DNA of 64,000 bases from Candidatus Poribacteria bacterium (GCA_026004875.1 BPJZ01000010.1:62001-126000); one strand, 5' to 3'; numbered from the stretch's first letter, positions 25,501 to 37,100 are shown. Made by a program: numbers and translations. Notes: generated from the sequence alone by a model not told the origin.

Positions 25501-28500
25501 CCGTCAGGAGTTGGGCGTGCCTCTGGAGGATTCTCCCTTCAGAAAGCGCCCGGTTCCAGACGCGCACCTCGCCGATCATCCCCTTGAAGTAGCCGTTCTC
25601 AAACGCGTAGCCGGATCCGGGAAGCGCCTCGGCAGAGCCGACTAGCAGCTTACGCGCGCCGACGTTTCCGCTCCGTTCCGCGGCGATGCGGTCAACCTCC
25701 ACGCCGTCCACGTAGAGGACCAGCTCCGAACCGGTAAAGACGCCGGCGATGTGATGCCAACGCTCGGAGCTGATCGTTGTTCCCGCAGAGACGGACCCCC
25801 CGACCGCGTTAAAGAGGGTAAAGTTGAGCACCCCTGAATCCTGATATTCGAACCCAAAGTCGAGACCGGCCCAGCCGCTGGCATCGTGGGCGTTGGAGAC
25901 CAAAAGCGCAGAAGTCGCCGACGTTGCCGGACTTCCGTGCGCTTCGGACCGCATCCAGAACTCAACGGTGAGCTCGGAATAGTCCCCCAACAGCGTGCTG
26001 GCCGGGGAGGCCAGATAGTCGCCGTTCCCGTCAAAGGTCGCGGCGATCTCCATCCCGGAGAGATCGGGCGTGAACGTCTGCTCCGGCGCAAAGGCCGAGG
26101 CCAGATAGCCCCCATCAATCGCCTGCACGCTCCAATAGAGCGGGACCATCGGAACGCGTCGAAGCGTCCAAGAAGTGTTCGATCCGACGTTCCCCCATTC
26201 GGTAGTGATGTTGGCCGACATGATCTCGCTACCGCCGGGCGTCGTCCCGACCCGAAGGTTGTAGGCTAAAGCCGACTGGGAGGTCATGTCGTCCGTCGCC
26301 GCTAGCCAAGAGAAGGTGACAACGCCGACGTCAACCAGCGTCGCGCTCAGCCCCGTTGGAGTCGTCGGTGGGTTGTTCGGGGGGATCAGATCGTTCCGCC
26401 AGACATGAATGCGGGGCGAACTGTACGTTCCTCCGGTCACAAAGATGTCGGTGCGACCGTCACCGTTGTAGTCGCCCACGTCCAAGCCACCGCTGTAATC
26501 GCCCCTTGTCAGCAGGAAGCTGCCAGGAAGAAACCCCACGCCGACGTTCTCGAGAATCGAGCTCCCACCCAGCCCATGAATCACCAGGTCCAAATCGAAG
26601 TCGTAGTCTAGGTCGGCCCATTCCACAGAGATATTCGATAAAAGCCCGCCGGGGATCGTCTGGAGAAGCGCAAAGCTACCCCCATCGTTCCGGTAAACGG
26701 AGATATCCCAATCTCCTGAGAATGGATCCTCGCCAGCAACGGCCAGATCCATGTCCCCGTCGCCATCGAAGTCCCCCCAGCGCGCCCCGGCCGTGTACTC
26801 CGTCCCCCGTTGCACCGGAGCGATTCCGGCGCCGATTGCAGTGAACAGCCAATCGTAGGTCCCTGAGGGATCCGGCCCGTCGTTTCGCCATATGTCCGCT
26901 TGGACGCTCTGACCGCTGTCACTACCGCTCATGAACAGGTCCATGTCGCCGTCGTTGTCGTAATCGGCCCAATCGGCGACGGCGGCGAGCACCGGCAGCG
27001 CGGTCGAGATGGCCGTTAACAGCGGCTGGCCCGGATTGGACGGGTCCTCCCCATCGTTTCGATAGAGGAACAGTTGAGGGATCGGCCCAGAAAACCCGCC
27101 GGTGAGAAAAACGTCCAGATCCCCATCGTTGTCAAAGTCCACCAGATGGACGTTCGGATACTCGACCCCGGTTGGGAGCCCCGTCGCGGTGGTGAAGCTC
27201 GTACCATCGTAGAGGTTCAGACCGAGCGTTTCGTCAAACAGCGAGTCTAGGCCGGAAATGACGACGTCGAGAAACCCGTCGTTGTTGACATCGCCGATAT
27301 CCACGTCGCTATCAGCGCCGTTGGCCGAGGGAAGCGCCGTTGGGGTTCCAAGGCCCAAAGCGATTTGAGCCAAAGGAGCGCCGGTGCTGGGATCCTCACC
27401 ACTGAGCACCAGATCCATGATGCCGTCGTTGTTGACGTCGCCCAGCTTGAGCGCCGCCTCCGTCGGCGGAGCAGTGTTGATCGCCGTGCCGTCCCCCGTG
27501 CTCTGGTCACTCCAAGCGATCACCAACGGTGGCAGTGCCGGCGACCAGTCCGCCTCGGAGAAAAGGTCCGTCAGCGCCCCGGAGCTGCCCGTCCCAGCGA
27601 TCAGCGTTGAGGTACCCGTCCCGTCCAACGCCGACAACCGATAGACGGTCCCAAAGGTTCCCCAAAGAGCCTCGAGCCCGTCCGGCGAGATGCGAAGCCA
27701 ATCGGCACCGATCGTGTCGTTCGTCAGGCGGGTCAACACTCCGGTAGCAAAGTCCAAACGGTAGACCTCCCCCGCAGGGTCGTCCATATCCGAGAGGAAG
27801 ATGATCCCCGACCCGTCCGGTAGCAGGTTTGGATACTCCTCAACAGCGCTCGAATGACTAAATATCAGCTCCGGATTGCTGAGCACGACTCCTGTGATCG
27901 GGTCAATTTCAATCTGGTAGATGTCAAAGCTTCCCCCACGGTCCGAAGTGAAGAGCAACACCCCTCCGTCCGGCGACCAGAACGGCTCAAATTCAGCCGA
28001 GGCATCCGACGTCAGCGGAATCGGCGTCCCCGTCCCGTCCGCATTGATCAGATAAAGGTCTCTCTGGGATAGGGAAAAATCGTCCATCGAATAGGCGATC
28101 CACAGGCCGTTGGGTGACCAGCGAAGGTCGGTGACGAATGCGTTGCTGTGGGTGGCAATCGTGGTGACCTCCCGACCGTCAATGGTCGCCACAAGAATCG
28201 CAGCGCTGCCAGTTGGAGGCGAGCCGGTGTTTTGAACAAAGGCGACCTTCCGCCCGTCCGGAGACCAGGCCGGATAGTCCTCATCGGGATCCCAAAGGCT
28301 CAGGTGGATCTGAACGGCAGCGCTCCCGTCCGGGTGGAGTGCAAAGATCCGATACGCGTCGGCGTCCGGATCGAGTGCCGAAACCGCCAAGCGCGTGTTG
28401 ACGTCTAAATCGCCAACCGGAGGCACCGCATCGGTGCCTACTCCTTGAAGCCTCACGTGTCGAGAACCGATCCCATCGTAATCCAAATAGAGATCGGCCA

Positions 28501-31102
28501 GCTCCAATCCTCGCCGATCCGGCGTGAACCCAACTGTTACGTCCATACTCGCGTTCACTCCGATCAAAGCGGGCAGTGAGGCCGCCGGCGTCGCCTCGAA
28601 GTTCCCTGTACCGGAGCCACTAAAGGACACCGCGTCAAACGACACTCCCGCCGTTCCCACGTTGGTGAGCGTCAACGTCTGGTCGGCTGCAGGGATGTTC
28701 ACCGTGCTCTGAAAAGGAGGCAGTGAGGTTGCAGAAAGCGTCATCCAACCGACCGGAGCAAACCCGTAGTTCCCATCGATGACCGCGCTGGAATCGGTGA
28801 CCAGCTCCCTGGCGTAACCGTCGTCAAAGTTCACGTGAATGATCAGCGACGTCGCCATAACCGGCGCAGTTGCGCCCATATCCTCCCAGATCTGATCCTG
28901 GGTCAGCGCCACGCCTTCCCAGACGCGAATCTCATCGTAACTGGCGGAGAATCCCGCCCAGTTATCGCCGACGTAGAGACCTGGATCGGCTGTACTCCCG
29001 GCTGTGATCCCACTGCTGATGGTTGTCTTCGCGTCCAGAAAGCCGTTGATGTAGATACGCAGGGTCAAATCTGCCGAATCCCAGACCGCCGCAACGTGGG
29101 TCCACCGATCGAGCGGAATGACGGACGTGCCCGTTAGAACCACGTCTGAAAGACTAGCGTCCCTCACGACCGTTTTGATATTGCCGCTAGGAGTGACGTA
29201 CACCCGAGGCGTCGGCGTCGGGCCGGTGGGATACCCAAACAGCAAGGCGTCGCTTGCTACTAACGCCGAAACGCGCACCCAGCCGGACAGCGTCCAGGCG
29301 ACGCTGGAGGTGATCGGCGCGCCGATCCCATCAATCGGGCCAACTCCACTCTCCTGGACAAGCGCCCGCTGCTGAACCCCTAGCGGCGGCAGGTCGGAGC
29401 TGGAGTAGCTCACATTCCCTTGAAAGAGCCCCAAAACTGCGTTTCCGCTCTTGTCCTCCGCAACCGGGGGCCCGTCGTTATCGAAGTTCCAGTAGACCTT
29501 CAGCGCTGGGTCCGGGCTGAGTCCCTGGGCATAGGCGGCCTTCTGAATTCCCAGCTGGTCCCGATCGACGTTCCAAATGCGCACCTCGTCTACCGAACCG
29601 GCGATCGTGTTCCCCGTTGTTGGGTTGTAGCCAACGTAAACAGCGCCGTAGGTGCTGGACAGAACGACCATCGTCTGAGAGAGGTAAAGCGAACCCCCTG
29701 ACTCGGCGACAAGCGCCCCGTCAACATAAACCCACGCGTCGAGTCCGTCGTACACCCCGGCAACGTGATGCCACTGACCGTCTGCGTAGGCAGAGGGGGC
29801 AAAGACGGTCGTTCCCCCCGCCTCAAAGGCGAGCACAGTGTTCGCGCCGTCCCAGCGCCAGCCGATCCCGTAAGCGCCAGTCCCGTCCGTCTGGCGGATG
29901 TCCACCAAGGAGTAGTTCCCGTTCGTCGAGGCGTCCGGAGCGGCGTCCAACCGAAACCAGGCCTCCAGCGTCACCGCGGAGAGGGTGCCCAAGGCCGAAA
30001 GGTTGTCCTCAGCGACTAAGTACCCACCCCCCAGCTGCAGGGACTGCGAGGGCGCGGCGGAACTGGTGTCCCGCGCGACGGCCGCCAGCCGGACCCGCGA
30101 CGCCCCCGGCGCGTCGGAGAGCACTTCGAGCGTCAAGTCCCTGTAGATCGCCGGAGCAGAATCGAGAAATTGAATCGGAATAGAAGCCGAATCGAGTGGG
30201 TTAAGCGCGATGGGAAAACTCGCCGTGGTGGTGAAGACCCCGGAGGGGAAGTTAATTCCCGTGATCGTGGCCGCTTGATCGCCGGTGTTCTGAACGTCCA
30301 GATTCACCACGGCCGACGTGTTCACCTCAGCGATTCCAAAGTCTAAAAGGGTCTGGGTGGCCGTCAGCCGCGGAATTGCCGTTGTCGTCGCTCCGTTCAG
30401 TAACGTCCCGTCGTTCATGCTTGCTGAGAGGTCGGGGACGATACTCGCCGTTGCGTTGTCGAACTCGTAGCGGAGAACCAGCGCCGGATGAGCGGAGGAG
30501 TCGTTCAGCATCTCTTCTAGGATGCCCCAGCCCGACGGCCCGTTGATCGCGTCCTGGTAGACCCGGACGTCGTCAATCATCCCCGGAAACTCACCGATGG
30601 ACCAAGCGAGCCCAAGCTGTCCCAGGCCGGCGGGTCCCACGGCCGTGGTGTCGAGAACGCCGTTGATATAGAGCGCCAGCTCTCCCGCGACCCCGTCGAG
30701 GCTCATCGCCACGTGCACCCACTGATTTGAAGGGATGGTCGCCACGCCGGTGATCGGATAAGGGTTCGACAGCGCATCCGTTACCGTCCCGAAGAGGCTC
30801 AGAAGGCCGCTGTTCTTGCTGACGTAAAACTGAGGACTTCCCGTAGGCTCGCCGAGGATAAGCGCCTGGGTCCCATCCGACATGACGCCCCCGTCCACAT
30901 AGACCCAAGCGGCCACCGTAAAACTGCTGCTGAGAGTAATCCCCGATGCGGTCAGAATCTGATCGTCCACCCCGTCCAGGACGGCTGCTTCTTCCGCCCC
31001 CCAAGCCCCGGTGGCCCCCAGAAGGAGCAACCACACGACAAGCGCTCCGGCAACTGCCTGTTTCTGCGGACGATTGGTCATCGTCTTGACTCCCGCTGCC
31101 AT
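22562..31102 (-). CDS. Giant secreted LamG / PD40 / VCBS protein with C-terminal sorting domain
   Basis: The protein has 2846 aa. ATG 31102, or ATG 31081, which has the better placed GGGAG. A signal peptide comes first (LVVWLLLLGATGAWGAE). Then LamG domains at about 37-235, 355-560 and 575-770, separated by choice-of-anchor-D-like beta domains; PD40 propeller blades (about 900-1190); VCBS/FG-GAP repeats with DVNNDGxxDLV motifs (about 1200-1540); FN3 (about 1570-1660); a fourth LamG (about 1685-1880); and a second PD40 set (about 2020-2280). A GWNLL/GWNLIG module (about 2440-2600) precedes the sorting domain LLPNYPNPFNPETWIPF (about 2752-2846). It is last of three giant genes on this strand. 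Likely role: cell-surface or extracellular adhesion or glycan binding. Confidence 0.9.
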   Translation of the reverse strand: MAAGVKTMTNRPQKQAVAGALVVWLLLLGATGAWGAEEAAVLDGVDDQILTASGITLSSSFTVAAWVYVDGGVMSDGTQALILGEPTGSPQFYVSKNSGLLSLFGTVTDALSNPYPITGVATIPSNQWVHVAMSLDGVAGELALYINGVLDTTAVGPAGLGQLGLAWSIGEFPGMIDDVRVYQDAINGPSGWGILEEMLNDSSAHPALVLRYEFDNATASIVPDLSASMNDGTLLNGATTTAIPRLTATQTLLDFGIAEVNTSAVVNLDVQNTGDQAATITGINFPSGVFTTTASFPIALNPLDSASIPIQFLDSAPAIYRDLTLEVLSDAPGASRVRLAAVARDTSSAAPSQSLQLGGGYLVAEDNLSALGTLSAVTLEAWFRLDAAPDASTNGNYSLVDIRQTDGTGAYGIGWRWDGANTVLAFEAGGTTVFAPSAYADGQWHHVAGVYDGLDAWVYVDGALVAESGGSLYLSQTMVVLSSTYGAVYVGYNPTTGNTIAGSVDEVRIWNVDRDQLGIQKAAYAQGLSPDPALKVYWNFDNDGPPVAEDKSGNAVLGLFQGNVSYSSSDLPPLGVQQRALVQESGVGPIDGIGAPITSSVAWTLSGWVRVSALVASDALLFGYPTGPTPTPRVYVTPSGNIKTVVRDASLSDVVLTGTSVIPLDRWTHVAAVWDSADLTLRIYINGFLDAKTTISSGITAGSTADPGLYVGDNWAGFSASYDEIRVWEGVALTQDQIWEDMGATAPVMATSLIIHVNFDDGYARELVTDSSAVIDGNYGFAPVGWMTLSATSLPPFQSTVNIPAADQTLTLTNVGTAGVSFDAVSFSGSGTGNFEATPAASLPALIGVNASMDVTVGFTPDRRGLELADLYLDYDGIGSRHVRLQGVGTDAVPPVGDLDVNTRLAVSALDPDADAYRIFALHPDGSAAVQIHLSLWDPDEDYPAWSPDGRKVAFVQNTGSPPTGSAAILVATIDGREVTTIATHSNAFVTDLRWSPNGLWIAYSMDDFSLSQRDLYLINADGTGTPIPLTSDASAEFEPFWSPDGGVLLFTSDRGGSFDIYQIEIDPITGVVLSNPELIFSHSSAVEEYPNLLPDGSGIIFLSDMDDPAGEVYRLDFATGVLTRLTNDTIGADWLRISPDGLEALWGTFGTVYRLSALDGTGTSTLIAGTGSSGALTDLFSEADWSPALPPLVIAWSDQSTGDGTAINTAPPTEAALKLGDVNNDGIMDLVLSGEDPSTGAPLAQIALGLGTPTALPSANGADSDVDIGDVNNDGFLDVVISGLDSLFDETLGLNLYDGTSFTTATGLPTGVEYPNVHLVDFDNDGDLDVFLTGGFSGPIPQLFLYRNDGEDPSNPGQPLLTAISTALPVLAAVADWADYDNDGDMDLFMSGSDSGQSVQADIWRNDGPDPSGTYDWLFTAIGAGIAPVQRGTEYTAGARWGDFDGDGDMDLAVAGEDPFSGDWDISVYRNDGGSFALLQTIPGGLLSNISVEWADLDYDFDLDLVIHGLGGSSILENVGVGFLPGSFLLTRGDYSGGLDVGDYNGDGRTDIFVTGGTYSSPRIHVWRNDLIPPNNPPTTPTGLSATLVDVGVVTFSWLAATDDMTSQSALAYNLRVGTTPGGSEIMSANITTEWGNVGSNTSWTLRRVPMVPLYWSVQAIDGGYLASAFAPEQTFTPDLSGMEIAATFDGNGDYLASPASTLLGDYSELTVEFWMRSEAHGSPATSATSALLVSNAHDASGWAGLDFGFEYQDSGVLNFTLFNAVGGSVSAGTTISSERWHHIAGVFTGSELVLYVDGVEVDRIAAERSGNVGARKLLVGSAEALPGSGYAFENGYFKGMIGEVRVWNRALSEGRILQRHAQLLTGTEAGLVLLWDFGGANAADKTTNGLDGSLFGDAWFAQVPRIGTTPVPFSVGETDPGSPVSGTIHLVETTSWTTPNVVIDSLTVEGGTIFSVGTVPPITVDDTNGADITLTLNTTTFGPAFDRLLLDYDAIGPRVIPVSGVVRGTAPVGDLSRTRLLFTDDTGIRSMRPDGTFLRTLTTPTLKFDPVWSPDGTEILYIQEDNEQYWIVRANGDGSFPRYIFETTAGAQPRWAPDGSKISFLQADGSGVVQVHTIDPDGQNLQQVTFHPSDVLYYSWSPDGSWLAYVAPDQEGWWQIYVVRSDGTGTMPLTFRGSADFADFRHLDWQADGARIFFQEDAPGYTEIRTFLADGSDLASVVVGTGYPDLPALSPDAVYGVAGQLAYWENVAGELRTLDLATFTTLPISGIGPVYTLDWSGFLPEAFAWIQVADASGTASVALGVDGSASDAVVLSPAEDVLWNGEVGTMPKIRAQREGQDLLRDILAKPTGTPFDLVWTLRVQVDPQSSPAPTLSWNQEEVDHLLTVAGNYTQALLTDLTTWETYVLSLTNNPIALTSSTTGVYEFELRLDAADTVPQVYSLVDGWNLLSLPGPPDDLSPLSEVAVSSYRWDAATQSWVSLSPFDPMPLADGFFLLTSGVPSATLQVDVDAPEARATEVTLYQGWNLIGAPAALPEPLPISAVTDNPNYVFTWDGAQYSTASSLEPGKGYWVYKATSGTQTVAIAQVRHLDPSGSGTHFHASPLLTQEQLRPDWSFSLRLETASGLTRTVELGSAKESTPRVDRYDIPEPPALKGMGDLSFTVRVEDYAKRLRRSVQPVTRGTSAWELSLSVPESATLRWDRLELPEGYRATFRIQSVERDLTRPGSLVIGPGTYRAQVLITWQPPEATRLLPNYPNPFNPETWIPFELEADADVQVLIYNAQGQLVRRLELGRLEAGYYTRPGRAAHWDGRNQLGEPVASGVYFYELRAGSQRVVRRMVLLK

Positions 31103-31131
31103 CGGCCGTTCCGTCCTTTTCCCCTTGCGCG

Positions 31132-34100
31132 TTACTTGGCCACCACGATCTTACGCGTTACGATCTGAGACCCGGCGCGAAGCGTCACGAAGTAGACCCC
31201 GCTGGCGACCGGCTCGCCTAGGGCGTTTCGTCCGTCCCAGCGGGCCGCCCGCTGCCGGTCGGTATAGGAGCCCGGATCCCGATAGCCCAGAGAAAGCCTT
31301 CGCACGACCTCTCCAGTGGCGTTGTAGATGGTCAACGTCACTTCCGACGGCTCCGCCAACAGGAACGGAATCCAGGTCTCCGGATTGAACGGATTGGGAT
31401 AGTTGGGCAACAACGCCGTCCGTGTCGGCCGGAGGCCGTTCAGCTCCCAGTCGCTTAGGCGCCCGAAGTAGAGCCGTCCCTGGGTATCGCTCAGCTCAAC
31501 ACCCTCAATGCGAATCTGCCGGAGCATCGTCTCCGGGTCCATTCGCCCCGCCGCGCGGACGCGGACGCGCACCAGCTCCGCATCGGGCCGCCCATGAGCC
31601 GCGCCGACGCGAAGGAGGGCCAGCTCGCGAAGCCCCGGCCGCTCCGGAAACGGCAGCGTCAGCGTCTGAGCGCCGCCAAAGGCCCGTCCCGGCTCCGGCG
31701 ACTCGAACCCGATCTGCTCCGAGCTCTCCGCCAGTCGGAGGAGCACCCCGCTTGCCGAAAGCGGACGCTCGCTCCGGAGGACCAGCTCCAGCGCTCCGTC
31801 GCCGCTCCGCTCGACAACCGGAACAACTCGCAGCGCCACCGGGCGCGGCGCCACTCCAGGCGCAGTTGGGGTGACCTGCTCGCCAAAGTGGGCCGCGACC
31901 GTCGCCAGGTCCACGATGTTTACCAATCCGTCCCCGTTGACGTCCGCCGGCCCGGACGTCCGCTGTCCAAAGAACCGCGCGACCGTCGCCAGGTCCACGA
32001 TGTTCACCACCCCGTCGCCGGTCACGTCCCAGGGCGCCGGAGGCCGCTTCGGAACGGCCTGAACGGCCACCGTGGCCGAACCGTCCACCGTCACGGAGAT
32101 CTGACGGGTGGCCGGATTCAGACTCGCCCCAGGCACCTCCTCCCAAGTCTCCCCAACCAGCCGGAAGAAACGCACCTCGTTCTCCTCCAGGTCCAAATCG
32201 GGAGGAAGGGTGATTCGCACCGTCACTGGGCGGTTGAACTCCTCGACAACCTCGTCTTGGGCGTTGATCGCTTCGACTCGGAAAGCGGTGCCCGGAACCA
32301 CTCCTTCAAGCGAGGGAACTTCAGCCGCCGGAACGGCACGGAGAACCGCACCCAGCAACCGGTTGGAGAAGATGCCGTTCGCCGGCACCTCTACCCGAAT
32401 CGCCCCCCGTTGGAGGGTTCCACCGGGACTGGTCAAAAAGACCAGGTCCAGCGGTCTGGAAACCACCCGTGGGTCCCGATTGCCCGCCGCGTCCACCGAG
32501 ACCAGCGCGTAGAAAACAGTCTGCCCGGCTACCGGCTGCGAATCGGTGAAGCGGGTTCCCCGCACGTCGCGAGCGATTGGCGTCAGGTCCGACGCGTTCA
32601 CAATCGGCAAGGTCGAGCGGTATACGTCGTACCGATCTGCGTTCGGATCGGCGCCCCAGCTCAACACGACCCCTCGGCCATCGGTCGAGGGACGAGCCGA
32701 AAGGCCCGCCGGGGCGGTTCCCGGAGCCTGCGTGTCCAACGAGACGGTCTGCGCAGGGCTGAGCGTCTCGTTCCCCGCGGCGTCCACCGCCCGAATCTGA
32801 ACGGTGTTCAGCCCCTCGCTCAGGGTGATCGTCCCCGAATACCGACCACCGGAGACGCTCAGCGGAACCGCTTCGCCGTTGACCAGCGCGCTGACGGAAA
32901 CCGCACCGGCAGTGTAGTTGTCGCTCACCGTTCCGCTGAGGTTCAGCGACGCCGTTTGCGAGGCGCTTGGAAGCGTCCCCGCCTGAAGGGTCGGCTTCGT
33001 CTGATCCAGGAAGACTCGATAGGTCGCCGAAGCAGCGCTCAAGTTCCCCGCCGCATCTTGAGCCACCGCGGAGATGTCGTTGTTCCCAAGCGCCAGCGCC
33101 ACGTTGGCGACCTCAAACGACCCAGAAACGTCCTTCACCTGGACCACCCCGGCCGAGGCGCCGTTCACCTTCAAGGAGACAGCGATCGGAAACGGGCTGG
33201 TCTCCGAAAGGTCCGGAACCCGACCGCGAACCGTGATCGTGCTCTGTCGCGTCACCGTAAGGCTCGTCTCCAGCACCGGCGCCGAAGGCGGCTCGGTTAC
33301 AACATCAAAGGACCACTCCATGAACCCCACGTTGCCGGACAGGTCGGTCACCTGAACGCCGATCGTATTGGTCCCCACCCCAAGCAGACCGGTCGCCGTT
33401 CGGAGCGACTGCTCCACCGACCCGACCGTTTCGGCACCCAGCGAACGCTCCAAGGTGTTCAGCTCCAGCGGATCAAAGGAGGCTCCCGAACCGCCGGTGA
33501 GACTCCGCTCCAAAGTGTTCAGCTCCAGCGGATCGAAGGCGGCGCTCCCGCCGGTCAGACTCCGCTCCAGGGTGTTCAGCTCCAGCGGATCCAGCGAAAA
33601 TCCCCCACGAGCGCCGATCAGCGGAACAAACAGCCGTCGGGCGTCAATCGTCACCACGCCCGTATCACGGTTGAACTGAGCCACCCCAGCCTCCTCCAGG
33701 CCGCTCAGGTTCAACGGGCGCTGACCGGTCGGGTCGTTGACGAAGAGGATGACCTCCGCAACTCCGCTCGCGTCGCCCACCGAGAAGGAAAGGATGTCCA
33801 GGCCGGTGTCGTTGATGTCCTCCCCCTCACGCGGACGAAGGACGGTCACCACCGGCTCCTGCTCGTCCTGGGCCTGAAGGTTCACCGAGAAACTCCAGCT
33901 GAACTCAGCAGTGTTCCCGGCCCGATCGGCCGCCTGGACCAGAACGCGATAGGTCTTTCCGTCCTCCAAGGGGGCCGGCGTAAACCCAAACTGCCCAGAA
34001 CGCCGATCCAGCGCGAAGCTCGGATCCGTGTGAACCGGACGGAGCGTCCCCCCTTCCTCGCCAAACCGAACGACGACGCTCTCAAAGTCCAAATCGTCGG

Positions 34101-37100
34101 CAGTGATCGTTGCGCCGATAAACGGCTCCGCCGTGGGAACCTCCTCCCCGTCGTAGGGGATCGGGTTTGCGATCACCACCGGCGAGCTGTCCACCAGAAA
34201 ACGGATGCTGGAACGAGTCTCGTTCCCTGCCAGATCGCGAACGACAACGGTGACAAAGTGCTCCACCGGCCCTTCCTCCGAGCCGGAAAACGGCTCCGGC
34301 GCCTGGTACCGGACGACTCCATCCTCCGGAGCCGAGGGCGTCACCGGCGCGCCGTCCACGCTCATTTGAAGAGAGGACCATTCCACGCCCAGGTTGTCCC
34401 CCACCTGCAGGAGGATCTCCGAGACGCCAAAGGGAACCCGCACCCCGCCCCGCGGACTCAAAAACCCAACCCGGGGCGCCGCCGTGTCCAGAACGACCCG
34501 TTTGGCCTCGCTAGCGGTCTCCTGCCCCAAGCTGTCCTCAGCAATCGCGACGATTTCGTTCTCGCCCGGCTTTAGTCGAACAAAGGGCGCCTGAAAGCGA
34601 GTTCCCTCCTGACGGGTCGCCGCTGGAGAGCCGTTCACCAACACGACCACACGCAGATCAGCACTCGCCAGCGTACCCCGAACGATCAGATTCTGACGAT
34701 TGGTCAGCTCCGGGACCTCCAGCGTCGGCGGATCGGGCGGCGCCACGCGACGAAAGCGCAGCTCATACACTCGCGACCGGTTTCCGGCCTGGTCTTCTGC
34801 CTGGAGGAGCACCAGATGCGGCCCGATAGCGATTTCCTCCAAAACCAGCGATGCCCGGCCCTCCTGGAAGTTCAACCCGATCTCCCGGCCGTCCAGCGTC
34901 CCAAAGACGCGCCGAACCCCGCTCTGGTCGTCGGTCACGATCAAGCTCAACTCCGCCGTCGGCTCGGCGATCCGTAGCTCCGCGCCGGTCCGGAAGAATC
35001 GGCTTCCCAAACGGGCGTTCAGGAGCTTGGGCGGATTCACGTCGGCCAATCCCACCTGAAAACGGAGCGTCCCCTCAACCAGAGCGGCGTTCCCCGCCAA
35101 GTCGGTCGCCTCAATCCGAACGGAGATGACCGCATCAGCGGCAAACGAAGCCTCCGGTGTAAAGGTGAACACCCCCGCCGCCGGGTCGAGCTGCGCCGCG
35201 ACCGGCTCCCCATCCAGCAGCAGCCGAAACGTCCCAGGATCCACACCAGAAAGCGCGTCCCGCAACACCCCCCGGAACGTGGGCCGGAGGCTAGCGCTCG
35301 GAGCGCCCAACGCCGGCGAGTACAGCTCCAGCACCGGTGCCGTCCGGTCGTAAAGAACGCGCACCGGATCGGATGGCGGCGACAGATTGCCGACCGCGTC
35401 GCGCGCCTGAACCTGAATCTCGTGCGCCCCCTCTCCAGGAAGGCTCAGAGCCACCGACCAGGTTCCGTCCTCGCCCACCCGCGTCTGAGCCGCTAGCTGC
35501 CGATTGACCAGAAACAGCAGCTCAAGACCGGGCTCCGCCTGGCCCTGAAACTGGACGGTCCCCTCCCGGACGATCTGCGCGAACGGCTGATCCTCCCCAG
35601 GAGCGCTCGCCCCCTCAGAGCCCAACCCTGGAGGCGTCGGCGGAGCGGTGTCCACCGTGAAGCTCCAGACGGCCTGGGCTGTGTTCCCCGCGTTGTCCGC
35701 AAAGTCCACCTGAACCTGATGCTCCCCGTCTGAAAGCGGTTCGCTCAAGTTCAGCTCGACCACGGCGCTGGTCTCCTGAACCGCCCAGACGGTCACCGGA
35801 ACCGGAATGCCGTCCAGCTGCGCCGACACCGACGCGGAATCAATCCCTGAATCCGTATCGCCGATGGCCACAGAGACCGGCGGAAGAGAAACGTTGACCA
35901 CCCCGGTCGGCTGCTGAGCAGCAAAGGTCGGCGGCGTCGTGTCGGCAGCGCCGGGAACGATCGAGAAGGTGCTCAGAAGAATACCGGTAACGTTCACCGC
36001 ATTCCGGGCGCGAACGACCACGACGTACCCTCGCCCGCTGATCAGCCGTTGCTGACCGGCATAAACCCCCGTGGCCGGGTCAAACGCGACCGGGAAGGGA
36101 TCCCCGTTCAACGTGACGGTCACCGCGTCCGGATCGGAACTGGGACCAGCGGTTCCCCAATCCACCGTAAAGGCGATCAACGGCTCCTCATTGGCCACCT
36201 CAGAACCAGGATCGGGACTGATCATTCGAATTTGCGGCGGACGAGTGTCTAACACCGCTTCGACCGGATCGGAAAGGGCGCTTACCACCCCCTCTGGAGT
36301 GGTGTACTGCGCCGCGATGTCGTACCGACCGCTCTCCAGAGGATCGGTCGTGACGCTGAACCCTCCCCCATCATCCGCGAGGCCTGCTCCGACCGGCGCG
36401 CCGTTAGCGAAGACCTGGACCGTTGAACCGGCCGCGGCGCCCGACCCCTGAACCACTAACTGCGGCGTCGCGCTCGGAGGAATCGGCTCTAAAACCGGTG
36501 CTGGCGGCGGTGCGTTCCACAGCACAAAGAACGGCGAAGAGATGGCCGCTCCAGTCTGCGTCTCGGTGATTCGAATCTGATATCGCCCACCGGCGGCACC
36601 GGGGACGTCCGCACCCGAATGCCAGATCGCCTGAAACGTCCCGGAGGTCAAATCGTTCAGGTCGCCGGAGCCGGTCCCCACGTTCCAGTCGGGCTGGCCC
36701 TCAGCACGATACTGCAGCAACAGGCCGGCTCGATAGCCGGGGTTTGGGTTGACCAGCTCGAAGTTTGCCAGGATGTCGCCGGAGGCGCCGACCACCTGGA
36801 GCCCTCGAAGGGCGATCTGCGCAGGGCGCACCTGGAACGAGACCGGATTCGACCGCACCTCCTGATCGGCAAACTGGGCAACGATCACAACGGTATAGAC
36901 CCCCGTCGCGAAGACGGAACTGGTCTCATACCGCATTCCGGTGACTACATCCACATCCGTGGAGGTCAACGTCAACGAAAGGAGGTCGCCGCCCTCTGGG
37001 GAGATTTCAGCAATGACCGTCGCTGGTAGTTCGCCCGTTGGGTTCCGAACTACGCCGCCGATACGGACGGTCTGCCCTGGGGTCGCCGTCGCCGGATTGA

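Noticed and set aside
22562-31102. Mobile element or prophage tail fibre explanation for the giant proteins
   Set aside because: No integrase, transposase, terminal repeats or phage structural genes nearby. Signal peptides and sorting domains point to cell-encoded secreted proteins.
31594-34575. Long plus-strand open frame of 993 codons antisense to the giant cadherin-like gene
   Set aside because: It is rich in Arg, His, Pro and Gln, has no domain, and mirrors the codon pattern of a real GC-rich gene on the other strand. No ribosome site was seen.
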